Assembly: GCF_037126175.1 (NCBI RefSeq)
Contig: NZ_CP146986.1
Span: forward strand, 186,001 to 250,000
Reading direction: 5' to 3'
Source of the DNA: Pseudomonas sp. RSB 5.4
Lineage (GTDB): Bacteria > Pseudomonadota > Gammaproteobacteria > Pseudomonadales > Pseudomonadaceae
Length of the DNA stretch: 64,000 nt
Numbering within the stretch: position 1 is the first letter of the stretch; every line of letters begins with the position of its first letter. Below are positions 49,145 to 58,377 of this stretch, one piece after another. The notes under the pieces are model-generated. The model worked only from the letters and a program-made list of their open reading frames with translations. It was not told where the DNA came from and did not search any database. The position numbers were made by a program, and so were the translations under genes.

Positions 49145-49468
49145 ATGAAGTTTCGCTCAGTATCAGGCTCTGTTACCTCCGAACACCCTCGTGTTACCTC
49201 TCCCAAGCGATTTTCCGTGCGTGTGGCCGAATGGCTGCTCGACAGCCCGCGTCTGGGCGATAGCCGCAATGCCAAGCATCTGGCGGGGCGTCTGCTCAAG
49301 CAACCGGCACGCGAAGGCGTGGTTGCGGCGCAAAGTCGTCTCGGTCAGTTGATGTGCCGCGAGTGCGGCAATGCCCGGGATCGGCGCATCGGTCAGGATC
49401 TGTTGCGTCAGGCAGCCCGCGCCGGTGACCGTCGTGCACAACAGGAACTCGGTCTGCTCGAAGACTGA
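49145..49468 (+). CDS. Small Sel1-repeat-like protein
   Basis: A 107-aa cytoplasmic protein with helical repeats of the Sel1 type: AAQSRLGQLMCRECGNARDRRIGQDLLRQAA then AGDRRAQQELGLLED. The ATG at 49145 gives MKFRSVSGS; the frame is open further 5' but runs through a promoter-like, T-rich segment. DnaA-box-like sites lie about 110 bases before it. Function unknown. Confidence 0.72.
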   Translation: MKFRSVSGSVTSEHPRVTSPKRFSVRVAEWLLDSPRLGDSRNAKHLAGRLLKQPAREGVVAAQSRLGQLMCRECGNARDRRIGQDLLRQAARAGDRRAQQELGLLED

Positions 49469-49529
49469 GCTGTCCAACGTCCCGCGCCTTGGTTAACCTT
49501 CAGGCTTTATCGAATCGGCAGGAGTGGCT

Positions 49530-51002
49530 ATGGACTTGACCAGCGTGTTGCTGGGGCTGGCGGGCGCGGGATTGCCGCTGCTGGCGCTGGCCTGGCAACT
49601 GCAGCGCCGGGCGAGCAGCGCGCAGGCCGAGGTTGCCTTGGCCGAAGAGCGCCTGACCATGGCACAACTGGCACAGGACGGGCTCAACGCGCAGTTGGAG
49701 GCCAGCCGCGATGAAATCGTCGACCTCGGCCAGGCCAATGCCGCCAAGCAGGCGGAGCTGGCGGCTCTGCGCCGCGAAGTCGAGCTGCTGCAGATCGAAC
49801 GTGATGACGCCCGTGACGCTTCGCACGCCTGGAACATCGAGCGCGCCAACAAAGAAGCCGAATTGCGTCGCCTCGACGCGCAGGCCGCGTCGCTCAACGC
49901 CGAATTGCGCGAGCAGCAGGAAAGCCATCAGCAACGCCTCAACGACCTGCAAGGCTCGCGCGATGAGCTGCGCGCGCAGTTCGCCGAACTCGCCGGGAAG
50001 ATCTTCGATGAGCGTGAACAGCGCTTTGCCGAGACCAGTCAGCAGCGCCTCGGCCAGTTGCTCGATCCGCTGAAAGAGCGCATCCAGTCCTTCGAAAAAC
50101 GCGTGGAAGAGAGCTATCAGGCCGAGGCTCGCGAGCGCTTCTCGCTGGCCAAGGAGCTGGAGCGTCTGCAGCAATTGAACCTGCGCCTGAGTGACGAAGC
50201 GACCAACCTGACCCGCGCCCTCAAAGGCCAGAAGACCCAGGGCAACTGGGGTGAGCTGATTCTTGAGCGAGTGCTCGAACACGCGGGTCTGGAGAAGGGC
50301 CGCGAGTACCAGACCCAGGTCAACCTCAAGGGGCCGGATGGCGAGCGCTTCCAGCCGGACGTGATCATTTACCTGCCGGGCGACAAGCAGGTGGTGGTCG
50401 ACTCCAAGGTCAGCCTCACGGCGTATCAGCAGTACGTTGCCGCTGAAGACGACACCCTCGGCCAGATCGCGATCAAGCAGCACGTGCTGTCACTGCGCAG
50501 CCATGTCAAAGGCCTCGCAGGTAAGGACTACAAACGTCTTGAAGGTCTGCACAGCCTCGATTTCGTCTTGCTGTTCGTGCCGATCGAAGCGGCATTTTCC
50601 GCCGCTTTGCAAGCTGAGCCGACGCTATTCCAGGAGGCGTTCGACCGCAACATTGTGATCGTCAGCCCGACCACGTTGCTGGCGACGTTACGGGTTATCG
50701 ACAGCCTGTGGAAGCAGGAGCGGCAGAGCCAGAACGCGCGGGAAATCGCCGAGCGAGCCGGTTGGCTGTACGACAAATTCGTGCTGTTCATTCAGGATCT
50801 GGACGAAGTCGGCAATCGCCTGCAACAGCTGGACAAGGCTTACAGCTCGGCGCGCAACAAACTCACGGAAGGGCGCGGCAACCTGGTCAGCCGCAGTGAG
50901 CAGCTCAAATTGCTCGGTGCGCGGGCCAGCAAGAGCCTGCCGGCGGATCTGCTGGAGCGGGCGATGACCGATGTCGATGGGCTGGTCGAACTCCCGGAAT
51001 AA
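49530..51002 (+). CDS. rmuC: DNA recombination protein RmuC
   Basis: RmuC-family protein (490 aa): an N-terminal membrane anchor (LTSVLLGLAGAGLPLLALAW), a long coiled coil (to about residue 200) and a nuclease-like RmuC domain with GNWGELILERVLEHAGLEKG and VVVDSKVSLTAYQQYV (PD-(D/E)XK-type). It limits inversions at short inverted repeats, which is noteworthy in a genome full of REPINs. AGGAG 6 bases before ATG. Confidence 0.93.
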   Translation: MDLTSVLLGLAGAGLPLLALAWQLQRRASSAQAEVALAEERLTMAQLAQDGLNAQLEASRDEIVDLGQANAAKQAELAALRREVELLQIERDDARDASHAWNIERANKEAELRRLDAQAASLNAELREQQESHQQRLNDLQGSRDELRAQFAELAGKIFDEREQRFAETSQQRLGQLLDPLKERIQSFEKRVEESYQAEARERFSLAKELERLQQLNLRLSDEATNLTRALKGQKTQGNWGELILERVLEHAGLEKGREYQTQVNLKGPDGERFQPDVIIYLPGDKQVVVDSKVSLTAYQQYVAAEDDTLGQIAIKQHVLSLRSHVKGLAGKDYKRLEGLHSLDFVLLFVPIEAAFSAALQAEPTLFQEAFDRNIVIVSPTTLLATLRVIDSLWKQERQSQNAREIAERAGWLYDKFVLFIQDLDEVGNRLQQLDKAYSSARNKLTEGRGNLVSRSEQLKLLGARASKSLPADLLERAMTDVDGLVELPE

Positions 51003-51012
51003 ACTCGATTCT

Positions 51013-51134
51013 GTGGCGAGGGAGCTTGCTCCCGCTGGGGGGCGAAGCACCCCTTGAGTGTGAATCCCCGATTGGCCTGATTCACCGTTTCGCGACTGCT
51101 GCGCAGTCGAGCGGGAGCAAGCTCCCTCGCCACA
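51013..51134. repeat. REPIN, GAGGGAGCTTGCTCCC class
   Basis: TGTGGCGAGGGAGCTTGCTC and complement around a unique centre; same class and similar length as the REPIN at 10602. Confidence 0.85.
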
Positions 51135-51144
51135 GGGGGGATTG

Positions 51145-54100
51145 TTACAGCGGCACATACCGACTTAACAACGCTCGCAACGCCGCCGGTTTCACCGGTT
51201 TCGCCAGATAATCCAGCCCCGCCGCATGCACCTGCGCCACCGTCTCCGGTCGGCCATCGGCGCTGATCACCACGCCCGGTACCGGTTCGCCCAACGTGGT
51301 GCGTAGCCACGCCATCAGCTCGGTCCCGGTATCGCCGTGATCGAGGTGATAGTCGACCAGTGCCAGTTGCGGTCGCACACCCTCGTTCAGCAACGCCGCG
51401 CATTCCTCGCGATTGCGCGCCGTCCACACCTGACAGCCCCAACGGGTCAGCAGGCTGTTCATGCCAATCAGAATGCTGTCTTCATTGTCGATGCACAGCA
51501 CCTGCGCGCCGCTGAGCAGCTTGCCGTTCAACTCCACCGCAGTTTTCTGTGGCAGCGATTGCGCCCGGGCCAGCGGCACACTGACACTGAACACACTACC
51601 GCGCCCCGGCCACGAACGTACGCGCAGGGTGTGGCCGAGCACGCGACACAAACCGTCGGCAATCGCCAGGCCCAGACCCAGGCCTTTTTCGGCGCGGGTC
51701 TGATGGCTGTCGAGGCGTTTGAATTCCTCGAAAATCACTTGTTGTTTGTCTTCCGGAATTCCCGGCCCGCGATCCCACACTTCCAGACACAGCTCGCCAT
51801 CACGCCGACGCACGCCCAGCAGCACCGGGCCCTTGGCATAGCGGAAGGCGTTGGTGAGGAAGTTCTGCAGAATCCGTCGCAGCAGCTTGATGTCGCTGTC
51901 GATGCGCAAGTGGCTGCCGCGCACACGGAACTTCAGGCCTTGTTCCTGCGCCAGCGCCTTGAATTCGGCGCCGAGCGTATCGAACAACTCATTGAGCGCG
52001 AACGGCTTGGGATCGGGGTTGATCTTGCCATTCTCCAGGCGGGAAATATCCAGCAGGTCGCTGATCAGGTCTTCTGCCGAACGCAGCGAACTGTCGAGGT
52101 GTTGCACCAGTTTCTGCGCCTCGCTGCTCAAGCCGTCGTCCTGATGGGAGAGGGCGGCAGAGAACAAGCGAGCGGCGTTCAACGGCTGCATCAGGTCATG
52201 GCTGACAGCGGCGAGGAAGCGGGTTTTCGACTGGTTCGCCGCCTCGGCATGGCCCTTGGCTTCGGTCAGTGCGACGTTGAGTTGCGACAGCTCCTGCGTG
52301 CGCTCGCTGACCCGTTGTTCCAGGCCTTCGTTGGCCTCGGTCAGCGCCTGCTCGGCTTCGCGGAACGCGGTAATGTCAGTGAAACTCATGACGAAACCGC
52401 CACCAGGCATCGGGTTGCCGATCAGCTCGATCACCCGGCCGTTGGGGAACAAACGTTCGGAAGTGTGCGCGCGGCCCTGACGCATCCAGTGCAGGCGTCG
52501 GGCGACGTGGACTTCCGCCTCGCCGGGGCCGCACAAGCCACGTTCGGCGTTGTAGCGAATGATGTCGGCAATCGGCCGGCCGACGCTGATCAAGCCGTCC
52601 GGGTAGTTGAACAGCTCCAGATAGCGGCGGTTCCAGGCCACCAGTTTCAGCGACTGGTCGACCACGCTGATGCCTTGGGTGATGTTCTCGATCGCGCCTT
52701 GCAGCAGCGCGCGGTTGAACTGCAGGACTTCCGAGGCTTCGTCAGCGATACGGACGACGTCCTCCAGCTGCATTTCCCGACCTTCGATGGCGGCTTTTAC
52801 TACGGCGCGCGTCGAAGAAGCACCGAGCACGCCGGCCAGCAAGCGTTCGGTGTGGGCGATCCATTCGCCATCGGCGTTCTGGTTCGGATTGAAGCCTTTG
52901 CCCTGGCGGTAGGCAAAACGAATGAAGCTCTGCCGCGCACGTTCTTCGCCGACAAAGCGCGCCGCCAGTTGCAGCAAATCATCGATCTGCACCGCCAGCA
53001 TCGAACGCGCACTCGGCCGCGCGCTGATTTCCTGACCGATAAAGCGCCCGGCCTGCCAGTGCTCCGAAACCCGCGTGCGCGACAGCACCGAGACCCAGGC
53101 GAACAACGTGAAGTTGCCCGCCAGCGACAGCACCACGCCTTGCGTCAGCGGGGTGATCGGCAGGTTCAGCGGGTTGCTGTGCAGCCACGCCAGACCGGGA
53201 AAAGTGCTCAGCGACCAGCCGAGGCTGTGGGCGGCAATCGGCAGGATCAATGTGTAAAACCAGAGGAACGTGCCCGCCGCGAGACCGGCGAACACCCCAC
53301 GGCGGTTGGCCTGTTTCCAGTACAGCGCGCCGAGCATCGCCGGGGCCAGTTGGGTGACAGCGGCGAAGGCGATCTGGCCGATGGTCGCCAGGCTCGCGGT
53401 GGAGCCGAGCAAGCGGTAGCTGACGTAGGCCAGCAGCAGAATCAACACGATGCTCACCCGGCGTACCGAGAGCATCCACTGGCGGAACACCTCGAACGGG
53501 CGCTCGGCGTTATTACGCCGCAGTAGCCACGGCAACAGCATGTCGTTGGAGACCATGGTCGACAGCGCCACGCTGGCTACGATCACCATGCCGGTGGCCG
53601 CCGACGCACCGCCGATGAACGCCAGCAACGCCAGGGCCGGATGGGCCTGAGCCAGCGGCAGGCTGATCACGAACGAATCCGGAAGCACGTGACTCGGCAG
53701 CATCATCTGCCCGGCGAGGGCGATCGGCACCACGAACAGCGCGGCCAGCGCCAGATAGGCCGGGAACACCCACTTGGCCAGACGCAGGTCCTGCGGGTCG
53801 ATGTTCTCCACCACTGTGACGTGAAACTGCCGCGGCAGGCAGATGATCGCCATCATCGCCACCCCGGTTTGCACCACCATCGACGGCCAGTTAATCGTTT
53901 CCTTCCAGTACTCCTCGAGGCGCGGCGCGAGCATCGCCTGATTGAACAGGTCGTCAAAACCGTCGTACAGCCCGTAGGTCACGAACGCGCCGACGGCGAG
54001 AAAGGCGAACAGCTTGACCAGCGATTCAAACGCAATCGCCAGCACCATGCCGCGGTGGTGCTCGGTGGCGTCGAGGTTGCGCGTACCGAAGACGATGGTG

Positions 54101-54615
54101 AACAGCGCCAGCACCAGCGACACGATCAGTGCGGTGTCCTGGGCGCGGGTGCCCATGGCGTCGGCACCGGCGCCGATCAGCAGGTTCACACCGAGCACGA
54201 TGCCTTTGAGTTGCAAAGCGATATAGGGCAGGACGCCAACCAGGCAGATCAACGCCACCACCACCGCCAGCGATTGCGATTTGCCGTAGCGCGCGGCGAT
54301 GAAGTCGGCAATCGAGGTGATGTTCTCCTGTTTGCTGATCATCACCATTTTCTGCAGAACCCACGGTGCGCCCAGCAACAACAGGATCGGCCCGAGGTAG
54401 ATCGGCAGGAATGACCACAGCTGTTCGGCCGCCTGTCCGACCGCGCCGAAGAACGTCCAGCTGGTGCAATAAACCGCCAGCGACAGGCTGTACACCCACG
54501 CGCGCATCCGCGGCGGCAACGGCGTGCTGCGACGGTCGCCGTAGAAGGCGATGGCGAACATGATGGCCATATAGGCGAGGGCGACGGCGGCGATCAGCCC
54601 GGTGGACAACGACAT
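51145..54615 (-). CDS. Hybrid sensor: SSF symporter-like / PAS / histidine kinase / receiver
   Basis: Large membrane sensor (1156 aa). Domains in order: sodium/solute symporter-like bundle (about 1-510, some 12-13 helices), a linking STAC-type region (about 540-640), a PAS domain (about 640-750), a coiled coil, histidine kinase with H806 in AAVSHDLMQPLN, N922, D948 in DRGPGIP and a GLGLGLAIA glycine box (978-986), then a receiver with phospho-Asp D1088 in LALVDYHLD. Architecture is like CbrA plus a receiver. No response regulator gene is adjacent. The start at 54615 begins the first helix (MSLSTGLIAAVALAYMAIMF). It may couple transport or substrate sensing to signalling; the ligand is unknown. 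Confidence 0.9.
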   Translation of the reverse strand: MSLSTGLIAAVALAYMAIMFAIAFYGDRRSTPLPPRMRAWVYSLSLAVYCTSWTFFGAVGQAAEQLWSFLPIYLGPILLLLGAPWVLQKMVMISKQENITSIADFIAARYGKSQSLAVVVALICLVGVLPYIALQLKGIVLGVNLLIGAGADAMGTRAQDTALIVSLVLALFTIVFGTRNLDATEHHRGMVLAIAFESLVKLFAFLAVGAFVTYGLYDGFDDLFNQAMLAPRLEEYWKETINWPSMVVQTGVAMMAIICLPRQFHVTVVENIDPQDLRLAKWVFPAYLALAALFVVPIALAGQMMLPSHVLPDSFVISLPLAQAHPALALLAFIGGASAATGMVIVASVALSTMVSNDMLLPWLLRRNNAERPFEVFRQWMLSVRRVSIVLILLLAYVSYRLLGSTASLATIGQIAFAAVTQLAPAMLGALYWKQANRRGVFAGLAAGTFLWFYTLILPIAAHSLGWSLSTFPGLAWLHSNPLNLPITPLTQGVVLSLAGNFTLFAWVSVLSRTRVSEHWQAGRFIGQEISARPSARSMLAVQIDDLLQLAARFVGEERARQSFIRFAYRQGKGFNPNQNADGEWIAHTERLLAGVLGASSTRAVVKAAIEGREMQLEDVVRIADEASEVLQFNRALLQGAIENITQGISVVDQSLKLVAWNRRYLELFNYPDGLISVGRPIADIIRYNAERGLCGPGEAEVHVARRLHWMRQGRAHTSERLFPNGRVIELIGNPMPGGGFVMSFTDITAFREAEQALTEANEGLEQRVSERTQELSQLNVALTEAKGHAEAANQSKTRFLAAVSHDLMQPLNAARLFSAALSHQDDGLSSEAQKLVQHLDSSLRSAEDLISDLLDISRLENGKINPDPKPFALNELFDTLGAEFKALAQEQGLKFRVRGSHLRIDSDIKLLRRILQNFLTNAFRYAKGPVLLGVRRRDGELCLEVWDRGPGIPEDKQQVIFEEFKRLDSHQTRAEKGLGLGLAIADGLCRVLGHTLRVRSWPGRGSVFSVSVPLARAQSLPQKTAVELNGKLLSGAQVLCIDNEDSILIGMNSLLTRWGCQVWTARNREECAALLNEGVRPQLALVDYHLDHGDTGTELMAWLRTTLGEPVPGVVISADGRPETVAQVHAAGLDYLAKPVKPAALRALLSRYVPL

Positions 54616-54767
54616 GCAACACTCCCGACAGAAGACTCCCCGGCAGTCCTGCCCGGGCGGACAGTCTCGCATGAGTGCGGCGGTTAGTCAGTGTCGACCA
54701 AGGTCGTGGCGTGGCGGGGTGTCGCAGGTTTGAAACCGGGTGGTTTTATGGTGACTCATCAGGCCCC

Positions 54768-54833
54768 ATCGCGAGCAGGCTCACTCCTACAGGTGGAACG
54801 CATTCCAAGTGTAGGAGTGAGCCTGCTCGCGAA
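54768..54833. repeat. Diverged REPIN (TGTAGGAGTGAGCCTGCTCG type)
   Basis: TGTAGGAGTGAGCCTGCTCG at the right and its complement at the left, so G to A changes are matched in both arms. Compensated changes imply pairing is conserved. Confidence 0.8.
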
Positions 54834-54837
54834 GGCG

Positions 54838-55380
54838 TCAGTCCTGTTTCAACGCCATATCGATCAACCGATGCAGTTCATCCACCTCCAGCGCCGCCGC
54901 CGCAAACAGAATCCGGAACACCACCGGCGCCACCACCAGATTGATCAACCGATCAACGCTCGGCGCCGGCTCGTCTGGGTGACGCTCGATGATGGTCTGC
55001 AACTGCGCGCCAATGATCGTCACGCAATACCCCGGCGTGGCGCTGGCCTGCACGTCGCGCATCATGTTGCGCCCCGGCTCCGAACTCATTTCGTCCAGAT
55101 ACTGCTCGGCCCAGGCGCGGATATCACCGCGCAGGTCACCGGTCACGGCAGGTTCGCTGTCGGGGCGCATGCGGGCGAGGGCGACGTCCGCCAGCAACGC
55201 CGTCAGATCGCCCCAGCGCCGATAGATCGTCGAGGGCGTGACCCCGGCCCGCGCAGCGATTTGCGGGACGGTCACGGTGCTGCGCTCCTGTTCTTGCAGA
55301 AGCGCGCGGACTGCCGAATGAATCGACTCTTGCACCCGGGCGCTGCGGCCGCCGGGGCGTAAACCTTCTTTAATAGCCAT
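54838..55380 (-). CDS. TetR-family transcriptional regulator
   Basis: TetR repressor (180 aa) with N-terminal HTH TVPQIAARAGVTPSTIYRRW (about 37-56) and a TetR C-terminal ligand domain. It is divergent from an MFS gene with a 17-bp inverted repeat between them, the classic layout for a local efflux repressor. Confidence 0.9.
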   Translation of the reverse strand: MAIKEGLRPGGRSARVQESIHSAVRALLQEQERSTVTVPQIAARAGVTPSTIYRRWGDLTALLADVALARMRPDSEPAVTGDLRGDIRAWAEQYLDEMSSEPGRNMMRDVQASATPGYCVTIIGAQLQTIIERHPDEPAPSVDRLINLVVAPVVFRILFAAAALEVDELHRLIDMALKQD

Positions 55381-55426
55381 GCGCCAGACCTTAACACAAA
55401 GAATTTGCTTTAAGCCAAAGCCGAGA

Positions 55427-55469
55427 GCACACTCCGCAAAAGCAAAAAATTAGCTTTTGCGGAGTGTGC
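55427..55469. promoter_or_regulatory. 17-bp perfect inverted repeat between TetR and MFS genes
   Basis: GCACACTCCGCAAAAGC (55427-55443), a 9-nt spacer AAAAAATTA, and GCTTTTGCGGAGTGTGC (55453-55469). It could be a TetR operator or, as RNA, a hairpin whose right arm contains the GGAG ribosome site of the MFS gene three bases before the start codon region. Confidence 0.8.
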
Positions 55470-55471
55470 CC

Positions 55472-56659
55472 ATGACCAGCCTTACTTCCAACCGTGGCAG
55501 CCTGATTTTTCTGGCGATCACCTTACTCAGTTTTCTCGCCGCTTCCACGGCGCCGACGCCGCTGTATCACCTGTATCAGGATCAGCTGCACTTTTCGGCA
55601 GCGGTGCTGACCCTGATTTTCGGCGTGTATGCCTTAAGCCTGCTGGCGGCGCTGCTGACGGTCGGTTCGTTGTCCGATCATCTGGGGCGCAAACCGGTGA
55701 TTTTCACTGCAGTGCTGCTCAACGCACTGGCGATGCTGCTGTTCATCCACGCCGACAGCGTCGCCTGGCTGATCAGCGCCCGCGTGCTGCAAGGTTTTGC
55801 CACCGGCATGGCCACCGCTGTTCTGAGCGCGACGCTGCTCGACACCGACCGCCAGCAGGGGCCATTGATCAACAGTGTGGCACCGTTGCTCGGTATGGCG
55901 GTCGGCAGCATGGGCTGTGGCTTACTGGCCGAGTTCGCTCCGGCGCCGTTGCAACTGACCTATTGGCTGCTGCTGGCACTGTTTGTGTTGCAGGCGGTGT
56001 ATGTCTGGCGTCTGCCGGAAAGCGTCACCCCGCAAGCCGGGGCCTGGGCTTCGCTGCGGCCGACCCTGCATGTGCCGGTTCAGGCGCGTTCGACCTTGTG
56101 GCGTGTGCTGCCGCTGAACACCGCAACCTGGGCCCTCGGCGGCTTTTTTGCCTCGCTGGCACCGTCGCTGGTGCGCACCGCCACCGGGTCGACTTCCAAC
56201 CTGATCGGCGGTGCGACCGTCTCGGCGCTGACGGTGACGGGCGCGTTGATGATTTTCACCCTGCGCAATCGGCCTGCGAGCCGGGCCCTGCAACTGGGCG
56301 CCAGTCTGCTGCCGATCGGTGTGCTGCTGATTCTGCTCGGCGTGCACAGTGCCAGTCTGGGGCTGTTTTTCCTCGGCACGCTGGTCGCCGGTTGTGGCTT
56401 TGGTTCGGGGTTTCTTGGGGCGGTGCGCAGCCTGGTGCCGCTGGCTTTGCCGCATGAACGAGCGGGGCTGATGTCGGCATATTACGCACTGAGTTATCTG
56501 GCGTTCTGCTTGCCGGCTCTGCTCGCCGGGCACTTGACCCGCACCTACGGCTTGCTCGCGACCACCGACGGTTACGTCGCCGCATTGATCATGCTGGCCG
56601 TCGCCGCGCTCCTGCTCAGCTTGCGTGCACAAGCGGCCAAGGTTTGCAGCGCTCCATAA
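55472..56659 (+). CDS. MFS efflux transporter beside TetR
   Basis: Major facilitator (395 aa), twelve hydrophobic segments, drug:H+ antiporter type; LSDHLGRKPVIFTAVLL is the loop 2-3 motif and FLAASTAPTPLYHLYQ the start region. ATG 55472 (MTSLTSNRGS); GGAG is in the right arm of the inverted repeat. Likely regulated by the divergent TetR. Substrate unknown. Confidence 0.9.
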   Translation: MTSLTSNRGSLIFLAITLLSFLAASTAPTPLYHLYQDQLHFSAAVLTLIFGVYALSLLAALLTVGSLSDHLGRKPVIFTAVLLNALAMLLFIHADSVAWLISARVLQGFATGMATAVLSATLLDTDRQQGPLINSVAPLLGMAVGSMGCGLLAEFAPAPLQLTYWLLLALFVLQAVYVWRLPESVTPQAGAWASLRPTLHVPVQARSTLWRVLPLNTATWALGGFFASLAPSLVRTATGSTSNLIGGATVSALTVTGALMIFTLRNRPASRALQLGASLLPIGVLLILLGVHSASLGLFFLGTLVAGCGFGSGFLGAVRSLVPLALPHERAGLMSAYYALSYLAFCLPALLAGHLTRTYGLLATTDGYVAALIMLAVAALLLSLRAQAAKVCSAP

Positions 56660-56711
56660 GTGTGGCGGTTTCAGTTAGCCTTGGGCAGCCCTTCTTTGCA
56701 TGGATCGACCG

Positions 56712-57023
56712 ATGAAGATTATCCGCAGCAAGTCGTTCACCGCCGAGCGTGCCTGGGGTGCGCTGGACATCGCCAACATGAACGGCATCACCACGCGTCT
56801 GCACTGGACCGATCAGCCCTACAAATGGCACGTCAACGAGGGTGAGGAAGTGTTCGTGGTGCTCGATGGTCAGGTGCAGATGCGCTATCGCGAACAGGGT
56901 GAAGAAAAACAGGTGCTGCTTGAGGTTGGCGATATCTTCTACGCTTCGGTCGGCACCGAGCACGTGGCGCATCCGCAGGGCGCGGCGCGGATTCTGGTGA
57001 TTGAGAGCGAAGGCAGTGTCTAG
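56712..57023 (+). CDS. Cupin-domain protein
   Basis: Single-domain cupin (103 aa): WHVNEGEEVFVVLDGQVQMRY is the metal-site motif (cupin motif 1, with partial His/Glu set) and VGDIFYASVGTEHVAHPQG motif 2. Two starts are possible (56700 or 56712); the second has GGA upstream. Probably a small metalloprotein of unknown substrate. Confidence 0.85.
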   Translation: MKIIRSKSFTAERAWGALDIANMNGITTRLHWTDQPYKWHVNEGEEVFVVLDGQVQMRYREQGEEKQVLLEVGDIFYASVGTEHVAHPQGAARILVIESEGSV

Positions 57024-57125
57024 GCGCTTATCTGTAAAGTAGATAACAGATAGAGAAATTACCCGTTATATAGATATTCGATTCGGTTCTACCATGGACT
57101 CAACCTCACCTGAGGACAGGAGTTC

Positions 57126-58280
57126 ATGATGACTTGCCCCAACATAGCCAAACCCGGCATCAAGCCGTTCAGTCAGCTTCAGCATCCGGGTGAAGTGATC
57201 CGTCAATTCACCCCGAACTGGTTCGCCGCGACCATGGGCACCGGTGTGCTGGCCTTGGCGCTGGCGCAACTGCCGGTGGCGATCCCCGGGTTGCACGCGG
57301 TGGCCGAAGGTTTGTGGCTGTTCAACATTCTGTTGTTCACCCTGTTTACCTTCGCCTATGCCGCGCGCTGGATTTTATTTTTCGATGAGGCGCGGCGGAT
57401 CTTCGGCCATTCCACCGTTTCGATGTTCTTCGGCACCATCCCCATGGGCCTGGCGACGATTATCAACGGCTTTCTGTTGTTCGGTCTGCCACGCTGGGGC
57501 GAAGGCGTGATTCATCTTGCCGAAGTGCTGTGGTGGCTCGACGTGGCGATGTCGCTGGCCTGTGGCGTGTTGATCCCCTACATGATGTTTACCCGCCAGG
57601 AACACAGCATCGACCAGATGACGGCGGTCTGGCTGTTGCCGGTGGTGGCGGCGGAAGTGGCGGCGGCCAGCGGCGGTTTGCTCGCGCCGCATCTGGCCGA
57701 TGCCCACGCGCAACTGGTGGTGCTGACGACAAGCTACGTGCTCTGGGCATTTTCCCTACCCGTGGCGTTCAGCATTCTGACCATCCTGTTGCTGCGCATG
57801 GCGCTGCACAAACTGCCCCACGAAAACATGGCCGCCTCGAGCTGGCTGGCCCTCGGTCCGATCGGCACCGGCGCGTTGGGCATGTTGCTGCTGGGCGCTG
57901 ATGCACCGGTGATCTTCGCCGCCAATGGTCTGCCGGGCATCGGTGAAATCGCTGCGGGCCTGGGGCTGGTCGCCGGGATCACCCTGTGGGGGTTCGGCTT
58001 GTGGTGGATGTTGATGGCGCTGCTGATCACCGCGCGTTACCTGCGCGACGGCATCCCGTTCAACCTCGGCTGGTGGGGTTTCACCTTCCCGCTGGGCGTG
58101 TATTCGCTGGCGACCCTCAAGCTCGCCAGCACGCTAAACCTCGGTTTTTTCAGCGTGGTGGGCTGTGTGCTGGTGAGCCTGCTGGCAGTGATGTGGCTGA
58201 TCGTCGGTAAACGCACCGTGCAAGGCGCGTGGCGCGGTGAGCTGTTTGTCTCACCTTGTATTGCAGGGTTGAAGAAATAA
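57126..58280 (+). CDS. TDT-family (TehA/SLAC1-type) transporter
   Basis: Ten-helix membrane protein (384 aa) of the tellurite-resistance/dicarboxylate transporter family. Conserved NWFAATMGTGVLALAL near the N-terminus and NLGWWGFTFPLGVYSLATLKL in the second half. Relatives transport malate, sulfite or other anions; a role in tellurite resistance is not supported. AGGAG is 3 bases before ATG 57126 and 6 before 57129, so the second ATG may be the true start. Confidence 0.85.
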   Translation: MMTCPNIAKPGIKPFSQLQHPGEVIRQFTPNWFAATMGTGVLALALAQLPVAIPGLHAVAEGLWLFNILLFTLFTFAYAARWILFFDEARRIFGHSTVSMFFGTIPMGLATIINGFLLFGLPRWGEGVIHLAEVLWWLDVAMSLACGVLIPYMMFTRQEHSIDQMTAVWLLPVVAAEVAAASGGLLAPHLADAHAQLVVLTTSYVLWAFSLPVAFSILTILLLRMALHKLPHENMAASSWLALGPIGTGALGMLLLGADAPVIFAANGLPGIGEIAAGLGLVAGITLWGFGLWWMLMALLITARYLRDGIPFNLGWWGFTFPLGVYSLATLKLASTLNLGFFSVVGCVLVSLLAVMWLIVGKRTVQGAWRGELFVSPCIAGLKK

Positions 58281-58377
58281 CCTGAAAAGTTTAGGTAATG
58301 TGTGGCCTGGATCGCCGATCGAGATTCCAATAAGCAGATCCAGGCCATTCTCTACCGACCTCAGGGAAACACGGAAG

